Part shown: one piece after another, positions 9,446-17,125 of the stretch
Position numbering within the stretch: position 1 is the first letter of the stretch
Layout: every line of letters begins with the position of its first letter
Assembly: GCA_007693385.1 (NCBI GenBank)
Contig: REDR01000123.1
Span: 124,001-188,000, forward strand
Reading direction: 5' to 3'
DNA: 64,000 nt
From: Anaerolineaceae bacterium
Lineage (GTDB): Bacteria > Chloroflexota > Anaerolineae > Aggregatilineales > Phototrophicaceae
Translations under genes and position numbers: made by a program
The notes under the pieces: model-generated
Told to the model about the DNA's origin: nothing
The model's database searches: none
What the model saw: only the letters and a program-made list of their open reading frames with translations

Positions 9446-10468
9446 ATGTCAGGACAAGACGCTTACAGCAAATCCGGCGTAGACATCGCCGCCGGACATC
9501 GCGCTACGCGATTAATGCGTGATGCGGTGCGCTCAACGTATACGCCTGCGGTGCTATCGGATACCGGCACATTCGGCGGCCTGTTCGCGCTGGACAACCT
9601 GCGCGATATGGCGCGTCCGGTGCTGGTCGCCTCGACTGATGGCGTCGGCACGAAGACGATGGTCGCCGCAAAGATGGGGGTATGGGATAGCATCGGCGCC
9701 GACCTCGTGAATCACTGCGTCAACGATATTCTGGTACAAGGCGCGGAACCGTTATTCTTCCTCGATTACGTCGCATCGTCAAAACTTGATCCGGAGCAAA
9801 TTGCGGCGGTTGTCGGCGGTTGTGCACGGGCTTGCCGCGACGTTGGGGCGGCTTTACTAGGCGGTGAAACGGCGGAGATGCCCGGCGTCTATCAGCCCGG
9901 CGAGATTGACCTTGTAGGGACGGTGGTCGGCGTGGTCGATCATTCACGCATCATCGACGGAACACGAATTCAAGCGGGGGATGCGATCATCGCTTTGCCT
10001 TCCAGTGGATTACACACCAACGGCTATTCACTGGCGCGGCAAGTGCTAGCGCACACCAACTGGACACAGCCGCATAGCGCACTCGGCGAGAGCATCGGCG
10101 AGGCATTGCTCCGTGTGCATCGTCCTTATCTGGATGAGGTGCGGGCGCTGTGGGGTGCGGAAGTTGATCTGCGCGGGTTGGCGCATATCACCGGCGGCGG
10201 AGTTGTGGATAATCTGCCGCGCATCCTGCCGCAAGGACTCAGTGCGGTTATCCAGCGCGGCACGTGGAAAGTCCCGCCGATTTTCAAGCTGATCGCGTCA
10301 CTGGGCGACATCGCCGAAGCGGAGATGTTCCACGCTTTTAACATGGGATTAGGGATGTTGCTCATCATTCCGGCGGGTGAAGCAGAACAGGTGACGGCGC
10401 TCTTACCGGAAGCGGCGCATGTCGGGGAAATCGTCGCCGGTCAAGCGGGGGTGCGCTTCGATGGCTAA
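9446..10468 (+). CDS. purM: phosphoribosylformylglycinamidine cyclo-ligase (AIR synthetase)
   Basis: Closes the imidazole ring, converting FGAM to AIR with ATP. The 340-residue product shows the PurM/PurL-superfamily landmarks: DAYSKSGVDIAAG at the N-terminus, STDGVGTKT near residue 75, DLVNHCVNDILVQGAEPLFF near 90-110 and GGETAEMPG near 140. ATG 9446 has an AGGGAGGGT ribosome site about 8 bases upstream, so the in-frame extension back into purD is not used. It overlaps purN by 8 bases. Confidence 0.96.
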   Translation: MSGQDAYSKSGVDIAAGHRATRLMRDAVRSTYTPAVLSDTGTFGGLFALDNLRDMARPVLVASTDGVGTKTMVAAKMGVWDSIGADLVNHCVNDILVQGAEPLFFLDYVASSKLDPEQIAAVVGGCARACRDVGAALLGGETAEMPGVYQPGEIDLVGTVVGVVDHSRIIDGTRIQAGDAIIALPSSGLHTNGYSLARQVLAHTNWTQPHSALGESIGEALLRVHRPYLDEVRALWGAEVDLRGLAHITGGGVVDNLPRILPQGLSAVIQRGTWKVPPIFKLIASLGDIAEAEMFHAFNMGLGMLLIIPAGEAEQVTALLPEAAHVGEIVAGQAGVRFDG

Positions 10469-11054
10469 GAAGCGGCTAGCGGTGCTGATTTCCGGCAGAG
10501 GATCAAATATGCAGGCGCTGATGAACGCGCCGCATCTGGCGGGCGAGATTGTGCTGGTGGTCGCCAATCGTGCCGCTTCTGCGGGTCTGGAAGTAGCGCG
10601 ACAAGCCGGAATCCAGACGCATTATTTCCCGTTGAAACCATACAAAGATGCCGGTAAAAGCCGCGAAGCGTATGACCGCGATCTAGCGGCGCTGATCCGC
10701 GGATATGCGCCGGATTTAACGGTGTTAGCCGGATGGATGCACATTTTATCCGCAGGGTTTATCGAAGCGCTCAACGGGCACGTGATTAACCTGCATCCGG
10801 CCTTGCCCGGTCAATTCGCCGGAGCGAACGCTATCGAACGCGCTTATCAAGCGTATCAACGCGGCGAAATCACGCAGACCGGTTGTATGGTACATTACGT
10901 CGTGCCGGAGGTTGATGCCGGGCCGGTGATCGACTACGCCACCGTGCCCATTTTGCCCGACGATACACTGGAGACATTGACTGGACGCATCCAGCACGCC
11001 GAACACCGCTTGATCGTAGCGGCAGTTAATCAGGCTTTGCGCGATAACGATTGA
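10461..11054 (+). CDS. purN: phosphoribosylglycinamide formyltransferase
   Basis: Transfers a formyl group from 10-formyl-THF to GAR. The 197-residue protein has VLISGRGSNMQAL at the N-terminus, the catalytic Asn-His pair in NLHPALPGQF (near 105-113), and the Asp of EVDAGPVI near 145. The ATG at 10461 lies inside the end of purM. It is the last gene of the operon. Its last 29 bases are antisense to the end of pyrF, so the purine and pyrimidine operons collide here with no intergenic terminator visible. Confidence 0.95.
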   Translation: MAKKRLAVLISGRGSNMQALMNAPHLAGEIVLVVANRAASAGLEVARQAGIQTHYFPLKPYKDAGKSREAYDRDLAALIRGYAPDLTVLAGWMHILSAGFIEALNGHVINLHPALPGQFAGANAIERAYQAYQRGEITQTGCMVHYVVPEVDAGPVIDYATVPILPDDTLETLTGRIQHAEHRLIVAAVNQALRDND

Positions 11055-11832
11055 TGGTGTCGCGGGTATCGCGGGCGGCCTGCGCTGGATCGTCCGCGAA
11101 GATCACACTGCGTCCGGCGTTGACGATCAACCCGCCACCATCCGGCGACAAGCCCGCATCCAGCATCGCGGCGATGTCACCGCCCTGTGCGCCGATGCCG
11201 GGCACCAACAAGACCATATCACCGACGATCCGCCGGATTGTCCGCAGGTCTTCGGGATAAGTCGCGCCAGCTACCAGCATACAATTGCCGTGAGCGTTCC
11301 ACGTGTCGCGCACATTCTCCGCGACGATCTGCCATAGCGGTTTATCGCCCGCCTGTAAATTCTGAAACTCATCACTCGCCGGGTTCGATGTGCGACACAG
11401 GATGATGCACGTCTTGTCGGCGCGTTCCAGAAAAGGCGCTAACGCCGCGCCGCCGGTATACGGATGCAATGTGACCGCATCGAAGCCGAGATCATCGAAT
11501 ATCGCCCGCGCATAGCCGCGATTGGTGTTGCCGATGTCGCCGCGCTTCGCGTCGCATATCGTGAAGATGGCCGGGTGCGTTTCGTGCAGGTAACGCGCCG
11601 TCAACGCCAGTTCGTGCCAGCCCGCCGCGCCGCGTGCCTCATAGAAAGCGGTGTTCGGCTTATACGCGCTGACGTGCATGTGCGTCTGGTCGATAATCCA
11701 ACGATTGAAATCATACTGCGGCGTGTCACTACGCTTGAAGCGCTCCGGTATTCTGTCGATGTCGGCATCAAGCCCGACGCACAACAACGAGTCAACGTCC
11801 GCCACGCGGCGCAGATATTTTTGAACGCTCAT
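11026..11832 (-). CDS. pyrF: orotidine 5'-phosphate decarboxylase, type 2
   Basis: Last step of UMP synthesis (OMP to UMP plus CO2). The 268-residue product fits the longer type 2 family. The catalytic segment is ICDAKRGDIGNTNRGY (Asp-Lys-Asp network, near residues 90-105), with VPGIGAQGGD near 215 and NAGRSV near 240 forming the phosphate site. ATG 11832 is immediately next to the pyrE stop. It is the last gene of the pyr operon and its 3' end overlaps purN. Confidence 0.95.
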   Translation of the reverse strand: MSVQKYLRRVADVDSLLCVGLDADIDRIPERFKRSDTPQYDFNRWIIDQTHMHVSAYKPNTAFYEARGAAGWHELALTARYLHETHPAIFTICDAKRGDIGNTNRGYARAIFDDLGFDAVTLHPYTGGAALAPFLERADKTCIILCRTSNPASDEFQNLQAGDKPLWQIVAENVRDTWNAHGNCMLVAGATYPEDLRTIRRIVGDMVLLVPGIGAQGGDIAAMLDAGLSPDGGGLIVNAGRSVIFADDPAQAARDTRDTINRYRAKPD

Positions 11833-12471
11833 CTATTGCCCATCCTCACGCCATGCGTGCGGATCATCCAGCCATGCGCGGATGATCGCTTGATCCGCCG
11901 GGCTGAATATCCCGCGCTCGCTACCGACCTGCAACAAAATCGGGAATGTGGTCAGTGTGTGCAGTTGAACACCTGCAGAAGAAAACGCGGCTTTAGCTTC
12001 TGGCATGTCGTAGCTGATGATCGCCAGCGCATGATCGACACGCGCGCCCGCCGCCCTCAGCGCTTCTACGCCGCGCAAACTACTGCCGCCTGTCGTGACC
12101 AAATCCTCAACCAGCAGGACGTTTTTACCGGCGACGTTGCCGCCTTCGACCTGCTGACCGGTGCCATGTGCTTTCGCTTCCTTGCGGACGAAGACGGACG
12201 GACGCGCCATGCGATAGGCGAGCGCGGCGCTGTGCGGGACGCCACCGACGGCAATCCCCGCGATGATGTCGAATGTGATGGCGTGCGCCTGAATAGCGGA
12301 CTCGAATCCGGCGATGATCTTGTGCCATGCGGCGGGATGATAGGGAATATTGCGATTATCCACATAAACCGGCGACAAGATGCCCGACTTGAACATGATC
12401 GGCGACGCTGGCGTGAACTTGACCGCGCCAATATCGAGTAAGGCATCAGCGATGGCCTGCTGGTATGTCAT
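11833..12471 (-). CDS. pyrE: orotate phosphoribosyltransferase
   Basis: Converts orotate and PRPP to OMP. The 212-residue protein has the PRPP-binding motif VLLVEDLVTTGGS near residues 112-124. The start is fixed by an AGGAGG site 9 bases before ATG 12471; longer in-frame readings run into pyrD and lack family similarity. The ATG overlaps the pyrD stop as ATGA, indicating coupling. Confidence 0.95.
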   Translation of the reverse strand: MTYQQAIADALLDIGAVKFTPASPIMFKSGILSPVYVDNRNIPYHPAAWHKIIAGFESAIQAHAITFDIIAGIAVGGVPHSAALAYRMARPSVFVRKEAKAHGTGQQVEGGNVAGKNVLLVEDLVTTGGSSLRGVEALRAAGARVDHALAIISYDMPEAKAAFSSAGVQLHTLTTFPILLQVGSERGIFSPADQAIIRAWLDDPHAWREDGQ

Positions 12472-13619
12472 GGTGTGATGTCCTCCTGCAAGATGCGGGC
12501 GGCGGCTAATGGTCCTTTGAAAACCAGCGCTGACCAGTATTGCGCGGCGTCCGCGCCTGCTGACTTGAATGCGTGATAGCTGATCGGGTCTTGCACGCCG
12601 CCGCACGCGATGATGTCTACCGGATGGCGATGCGCCGTCCGCGTTTCGTGCAGATAGCGTACAGCCTGCAGAGCGTGCGCGTGCAGATCAGCGCCGCCGA
12701 TTCCGGCGTTAATCGTTGGGTCGTCCGGCGACGGTGCGCCGAGCGTGTTGGTGGCGATGACTGCCTGCACGCCGGTTTCGGCAAATGCCGCCATTAAGCC
12801 GTGATATTGCGCCGCACTCAAACACGGACTGACCTTCACCCATAGCGGAATACTGCCGGCGACATATTCGCGCAGGAAATCGACCACCGTACCGCATAGA
12901 TCGCGGGCATGGTCGGTGGTCTGATGGCCGCCGGGATCATCTTCCGTATTGGGACAACTGAGATTCAGCGTGAACCATGCCGGACGGACGCCGCGAGCGA
13001 TGAAAGCGCGGATGCTGTCGATCACGTCGGTTTTGATCTGCGCCGGATCATCGACGGCGGGTGTCGGCGCGATGTTGACGCCGAATAGTGACGGCAAATC
13101 AGGCAAATGCTGGTACAAGAAGCTGGCCGCCGCAACAGCGCCCGGGTTCTTCAAGCCGACGCGGTTCTGTGTAGTACGGCGCTCGGTATGTCGCCAGATG
13201 ACCGTTCCGGCGTTGCCGATGCGCGGATGACGGGTGAATGATCCGAACTCCACCGCGCCGACCAGCGCGGGCATCGTGCGCCAGCCGGGGATGATGTTCT
13301 CCCCAGCGCGGACGGCCGCCAGCGCTTCCGCTTCGCTGTTGAACCCGCGCCCTTTGACGAATCCCGCCGCCAGTATCAACGGATGCGGCAGATCAACGCC
13401 GCCGACGGAGACGCGGCTGGTCGCTTCTGGCGGGAATGAAACAGCCTGTAATGCGCGAAAGCTACGTTGTAGCCATGCATTGCCGTCCACGCGTTTCAGC
13501 ACGCGCAGGACGTTCTCGTGCGCGGCTTGCGCGGAACCGGCGTAGATCATCGGGCGCGTGAGTTGATACAGCGCCGCATTCGCCGCCGTGATAGACGCCG
13601 CGAGCGCCTGCCTACGCAT
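12468..13619 (-). CDS. pyrD: dihydroorotate dehydrogenase with mixed class features
   Basis: Oxidises dihydroorotate to orotate using FMN. The 383-residue product begins with the short helical stretch typical of membrane-associated class 2 enzymes (ALYQLTRPMIYAG, then AHENVLRVLKR), followed by the TIM barrel. QNRVGLKNPGA and FGVNIAP match the class 2 layout. However, the active-site loop reads LNLSCPNTEDD: class 2 enzymes normally have Ser as base (SSPNTPG), while Cys in NLSCPN is the class 1 base. Electron acceptor is therefore uncertain; no pyrK-like partner is adjacent. ATG 13619 overlaps pyrC by 8 bases. Confidence 0.9.
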   Translation of the reverse strand: MRRQALAASITAANAALYQLTRPMIYAGSAQAAHENVLRVLKRVDGNAWLQRSFRALQAVSFPPEATSRVSVGGVDLPHPLILAAGFVKGRGFNSEAEALAAVRAGENIIPGWRTMPALVGAVEFGSFTRHPRIGNAGTVIWRHTERRTTQNRVGLKNPGAVAAASFLYQHLPDLPSLFGVNIAPTPAVDDPAQIKTDVIDSIRAFIARGVRPAWFTLNLSCPNTEDDPGGHQTTDHARDLCGTVVDFLREYVAGSIPLWVKVSPCLSAAQYHGLMAAFAETGVQAVIATNTLGAPSPDDPTINAGIGGADLHAHALQAVRYLHETRTAHRHPVDIIACGGVQDPISYHAFKSAGADAAQYWSALVFKGPLAAARILQEDITP

Positions 13620-14682
13620 AGAGGTTTTCTCCGTAGCCCGCTTCGACCAGCACGCGCCCGTCCTCATATACTTTGCGCCCGCGAATCCATGTCTCGATGA
13701 CACGCCCGCGCACCGTCATGCCCTCAAACGGCGACCATTTGACATGCGTTTGCAGGTCTGCGCCTTTGATGTTGTAGGCCGCGTCGAGGGCAACCAGTGT
13801 GTACGTGTCCGACGGAGTCTTGAGCTTATAAATGCGACGCGGATTATCGGATACCAGCGCGACGGCACGTTCCAGACTCAACCGCCCATCATGCACCGCC
13901 GTCAAGAGTAGCGGCAGGGTGGTCTCCAGACCGGGCACGCCGTAGGGCGGGTTATCGCTTTGTTTTTCGGCCAATGTATGCGGGGCGTGGTCGCTCTCCA
14001 CGATGTCAACTGTGCCATCGGCCAGCGCCGCCCAAAGCGCGTCTTGATCGGCCTGTGTCTTGAGTACCGGCTTCATCCATGCCAACACGCCAAGCGCGGC
14101 CACATCACGCTCGGTCAGCCATAAATGATGCGGGCACACACCGCATGTCACCGGCAAGCCGTCCGCTTTTGCGCGGCGGATGATGTCCACTTCGCGGGCG
14201 GTGGAAACGTGCAAGATGTGGGTCGGCTTGCGATGCTGGCGGACGATCTCGACGATAGCGGCGCATGTCTCATCTTCGGCGTGGTTGGCGAAGATTTTAT
14301 CCGGCGGCCAGTGGGCATAATGCGTCCGACGGATTGCATCGTCTTCTACCAATAGATGGCCGGTAGTGTCGTTATTGAACATCTTCAAGCCGCAGACCGC
14401 ATCGAAGATCACCGGATATTCGTCCCAGTTGCGGTTTGCTCCAGCGCAGAAATAAAGCCCCCAGTCGCATACCGCCTGCTGGTTGATGGCTTCTAGCTTG
14501 GTATCCAGCGCGGCGCGATTGAGCGTATGCGGGGGCGTGTTGGGCATATCAAAGACCGCCCAGTATCCACCGGCGACGGCGGCGCATGTCTCGGTGTAGA
14601 AATCGCCCTTGTGCGCCCAGTCCATGCCGCGCAAATGCACGTGCGGGTCTACCATGCCCGTAATTTTCAGCCTAGCCGCCAT
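13612..14682 (-). CDS. pyrC: dihydroorotase
   Basis: Cyclises carbamoyl aspartate to dihydroorotate in a zinc-dependent amidohydrolase fold. The 356-residue product shows the metal motif MVDPHVHLRG at the N-terminus, a Lys in CGLKMF as candidate carbamylated ligand (near 100), His residues in FANHAEDE and HILHVST, and the catalytic Asp of VESDHAPHT near 240. The ATG at 14682 shares its A with the pyrB stop (TGATG); a GTG one codon earlier is an alternative. Length is between the short and long dihydroorotase classes. Confidence 0.93.
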   Translation of the reverse strand: MAARLKITGMVDPHVHLRGMDWAHKGDFYTETCAAVAGGYWAVFDMPNTPPHTLNRAALDTKLEAINQQAVCDWGLYFCAGANRNWDEYPVIFDAVCGLKMFNNDTTGHLLVEDDAIRRTHYAHWPPDKIFANHAEDETCAAIVEIVRQHRKPTHILHVSTAREVDIIRRAKADGLPVTCGVCPHHLWLTERDVAALGVLAWMKPVLKTQADQDALWAALADGTVDIVESDHAPHTLAEKQSDNPPYGVPGLETTLPLLLTAVHDGRLSLERAVALVSDNPRRIYKLKTPSDTYTLVALDAAYNIKGADLQTHVKWSPFEGMTVRGRVIETWIRGRKVYEDGRVLVEAGYGENLYA

Positions 14683-15752
14683 CACACGCCCTCAAGCCCG
14701 AGTACCTTCGCCAGAAGCGCCATGCGGACAAACATCCCGTTTTCCATCTGCTGGAAATAGACAGCGCGGGGGTTCTGATCGAGAATGTCGTGATCGTTCG
14801 GCGTGCCCATTTCATGCTTTCTGGGCAACGGATGCATCAGAATGACATCACGTGGCGCTTGATTCAGCACGCCGGGCGTCAGGATGAAATTATCGTGTAC
14901 CGCGTCATAATCCGCCTGCCGGATGAAGCGTTCCTGCTGGATTCGCGTCCAGTAGACGACGTTCGTCTCCGGCAGAACTTCAAACAAATCATCTGTCTCA
15001 TGGAACGCGATTTCGTGCTGATTCAAGAAGTCAATCACACTGTCCGGCATCCGCAGGGAGGGCGGCGATACGAAACACAGTTTGACATCTTCTGCACCAT
15101 ATCGTGCGATCAGCTTGGCTAATGAATGCACGGTGCGCCCGTATGTGAGATCGCCGACAAGCGTGATCGTCAAGCCTTGAAGACCTTGCTTGAGGTCAAT
15201 GATGGTGAACAAATCGAGAAGTGCTTGCGTCGGATGCTCGCCCGCGCCGTCACCGCCACTGATGACGGTGGTCGGCGTGACGATGCGTTCGTTGAGGCGG
15301 TCAAGGTAGTAGGCGGCTTCATACGACGAGCCGATTTCTGGATGTCGGATGACAACCAGATCAGCGTAACAACCGGCGGCGCGGACGGTATCCGCGAGGT
15401 TTTCGCCTTTGTATACTGAGGAGAACTTGACGCCGTTGCTGGCGCTGACAACCGCGCCCCCCAGACGTTGCATCGCCGCCTGAAATGACATATCAGTGCG
15501 TGTGCTGGATTCAAAAAAAAGAGAGGCCATCAAACGACCCTCTCCCAATCGACTCAACTCACGATCACCGGCGGCCACACGCTCGCGTAATGTCTGTGTC
15601 GTGTGGAATAACTCATCGAGATCATCGCGCCGGAATTGCTCGACACTGATGATGTGCTTTCGCTTAAAATCGCCTTCAATGGCCGGTGGCCGGTATAGAT
15701 GTAGAAATTGCGCGGTCTGACGCACTAGGGCGTTCGTCCCGTCGGCGCTCAT
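14682..15752 (-). CDS. pyrB: aspartate carbamoyltransferase catalytic subunit
   Basis: Joins carbamoyl phosphate and aspartate. The 356-residue protein has the carbamoyl-phosphate motif FFESSTRTDMSF near residue 80, and HPTQALLDLF near 165. It has an N-terminal extension of about 30 residues compared with the usual 310. No pyrI regulatory chain is next to it. ATG 15752 has GGAGG 8 bases upstream. It is the first gene of pyrBCDEF; the predicted promoter is only about 40 bases upstream, leaving no room for a PyrR-type attenuator. Confidence 0.95.
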   Translation of the reverse strand: MSADGTNALVRQTAQFLHLYRPPAIEGDFKRKHIISVEQFRRDDLDELFHTTQTLRERVAAGDRELSRLGEGRLMASLFFESSTRTDMSFQAAMQRLGGAVVSASNGVKFSSVYKGENLADTVRAAGCYADLVVIRHPEIGSSYEAAYYLDRLNERIVTPTTVISGGDGAGEHPTQALLDLFTIIDLKQGLQGLTITLVGDLTYGRTVHSLAKLIARYGAEDVKLCFVSPPSLRMPDSVIDFLNQHEIAFHETDDLFEVLPETNVVYWTRIQQERFIRQADYDAVHDNFILTPGVLNQAPRDVILMHPLPRKHEMGTPNDHDILDQNPRAVYFQQMENGMFVRMALLAKVLGLEGV

Positions 15753-15792
15753 GGGGTATCCTCCGTGTTAATCAGAGCAGAAGATCATCAGA

Positions 15793-15821
15793 AATCTACC
15801 AGCCAAACCGACGCCCGTCAA
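15793..15821 (-). promoter_or_regulatory. predicted sigma70-type promoter of the pyr operon
   Basis: Reading the minus strand, TTGACG (15821-15816) and TAGATT (15798-15793) are separated by 17 bases. The expected start is near 15786, about 35 bases before the pyrB ATG. It lies between the MOSC gene and pyrB, partly touching the MOSC stop. Confidence 0.6.
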
Positions 15822-15823
15822 TA

Positions 15824-16438
15824 TCACGCGCCCGTAAGGTCATCATTCGTGGCGGACAGGGCATAGATTTTATCGCCCGTGCTGACCGTCAACATGCCGG
15901 CTTCTGTCGGCGCGAGGGTGGCGTAATATCCGCGCATCCCGTCGCTTAGAAATTGCAGGATGGCCTTTAGTTCTTCACCGCCGACCTGACGGTTGGCACA
16001 GTAACGACTGAAGGCATCGCAGGGGGCGGCAGGCTTGATGTTGCACAGTTGAACCGAACCGGCAGGCGTCTCGATCAGTAGGCCGGAAGTCAGATCATCC
16101 GGTGAAAAATCCGGCACAGCATCGACGATGATATTTTCGCCCGCGCTCCCGTCAAAGAGATGATCGCCGAAGCGCTGGCGCATCTGCCGATAATTGGACA
16201 TGAAGCCGATAGAAATGCCGTTGGCGTTGCGCCGATTACGCGATTGCGGGTGCTGAATATGATGTGTGTCGAGAAACTCGCCGCCATCCGCCGTCAGGCC
16301 GACTCCGCCACTTGGCGTCAGCCGTAGCGCGTCCACCACCATGATCGGCGTCACGTCGTACACTTTATTCGGCTTTTCACCGATCTTTAGTGGCGTTCGC
16401 TGAATCTGTACCTGCTGAATCGTGCCTATGAACTTCAC
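15824..16438 (-). CDS. MOSC-domain protein
   Basis: A 204-residue cytoplasmic protein resembling the MOSC family (molybdenum-cofactor sulfurase C-terminal domain), beta-rich proteins that carry a Cys used in sulfur or metal chemistry. Visible landmarks are a beta-rich N-terminal half ending in GSAGENIIVD, and VQLCNIKPAAPCDAFSRYC (near residues 130-150), whose Cys residues match the conserved MOSC cysteine region. Molybdenum-cofactor genes are not in the window, so a substrate cannot be given. It lies 18 bases downstream of the flavin reductase gene, likely in one transcript. Confidence 0.7.
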   Translation of the reverse strand: MKFIGTIQQVQIQRTPLKIGEKPNKVYDVTPIMVVDALRLTPSGGVGLTADGGEFLDTHHIQHPQSRNRRNANGISIGFMSNYRQMRQRFGDHLFDGSAGENIIVDAVPDFSPDDLTSGLLIETPAGSVQLCNIKPAAPCDAFSRYCANRQVGGEELKAILQFLSDGMRGYYATLAPTEAGMLTVSTGDKIYALSATNDDLTGA

Positions 16439-16456
16439 GTTGTCGTCTCCCCTTCG

Positions 16457-16954
16457 CTATGACTCCGGCGCTTGAAATGTGCCCCATGCGCGGCTGGTGT
16501 AGATCAATGGTTGGCCTTCTGTCGTGCCATGTGCCGCCACGACATCCCCGACAAAGATAGTATGATCGCCAGATTCAAACGCTTGATGCACGCGGCAATC
16601 CACCCAGCCGATGACATCCGGCAGGATGGGCGCACCGGTGACCGCTTGTGTATAGCCGGTATGCACGAAGCGATCTTCGATTTCCGGCATCATTCCCGCG
16701 AATAACTTCCCCCATTCGATCTGCGAGTGGGCGAGGATATTGACCGCGAAGAATCCGCTTTGCGTGATGAGTTGGTGCGTGTATAGTCCCTGTTTGACAC
16801 AAATCAGGATCAATAACGGGTTAATGCTGACACTGGTGAATGATGAGGCTGTCATGCCCTTCGGTTGGCCTTCGGCGCTGAGGGTGGTCACAACGGTGAC
16901 GCCGCTCGCCCAGCGCGAGAGCGCCTGTTTGAAGTCTGCCAAATCTGCTGTCAT
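16457..16954 (-). CDS. flavin reductase-like, FMN-binding protein
   Basis: A 165-residue protein of the flavin-reductase (DIM6/NTAB) family, which reduces free FMN or FAD with NAD(P)H, often for a partner monooxygenase. Landmarks are FKQALSRWASGVTVVTT, GMTASSFTSVSINPLL (flavin phosphate and ring binding) and FFAVNIL. I prefer ATG 16954 because the predicted promoter start near 17001 lies downstream of the ATGs at 17035 and 17005, and the extra residues are not family-like. No monooxygenase is adjacent; its partner is the MOSC gene. Confidence 0.82.
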   Translation of the reverse strand: MTADLADFKQALSRWASGVTVVTTLSAEGQPKGMTASSFTSVSINPLLILICVKQGLYTHQLITQSGFFAVNILAHSQIEWGKLFAGMMPEIEDRFVHTGYTQAVTGAPILPDVIGWVDCRVHQAFESGDHTIFVGDVVAAHGTTEGQPLIYTSRAWGTFQAPES

Positions 16955-17007
16955 GATCTCGTCTTTCGTCGCAATAAACCTTGAAACAGTGTAATTAGCC
17001 GACATCC

Positions 17008-17016
17008 ATTTTAACA
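17008..17016 (-). promoter_or_regulatory. extended -10 promoter for flavin reductase/MOSC
   Basis: The minus strand reads TGTTAAAAT (17016-17008), an extended -10 element without a clear -35. It supports initiation at ATG 16954 with a leader of about 46 bases. Confidence 0.4.
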
Positions 17017-17058
17017 GATGATCGATGGTTTTCATCGCACCATTTCATTTCTGTCCGC

Positions 17059-17088
17059 TTGACGGGTTTGCAGACCGTTCACTATACT
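17059..17088 (+). promoter_or_regulatory. sigma70-type promoter of the class III aminotransferase
   Basis: TTGACG (17059-17064) and TATACT (17083-17088) are 18 bases apart, giving an expected start near 17095 and a leader of about 30 bases before ATG 17126. Confidence 0.65.
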
Positions 17089-17125
17089 CGGACGATACAT
17101 TGACTTTGGAAAGGAATATTTGATT

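Noticed and set aside
11464-12441. Long plus-strand frame of 325 codons opposite pyrF and pyrE
   Set aside because: Both genes on the minus strand are clearly conserved enzymes; the opposite frame is Arg/Asp-rich without any domain.
15753-15823. PyrR-type attenuator before pyrB
   Set aside because: The predicted promoter leaves a leader of about 35 bases with no hairpin and no U-tract.
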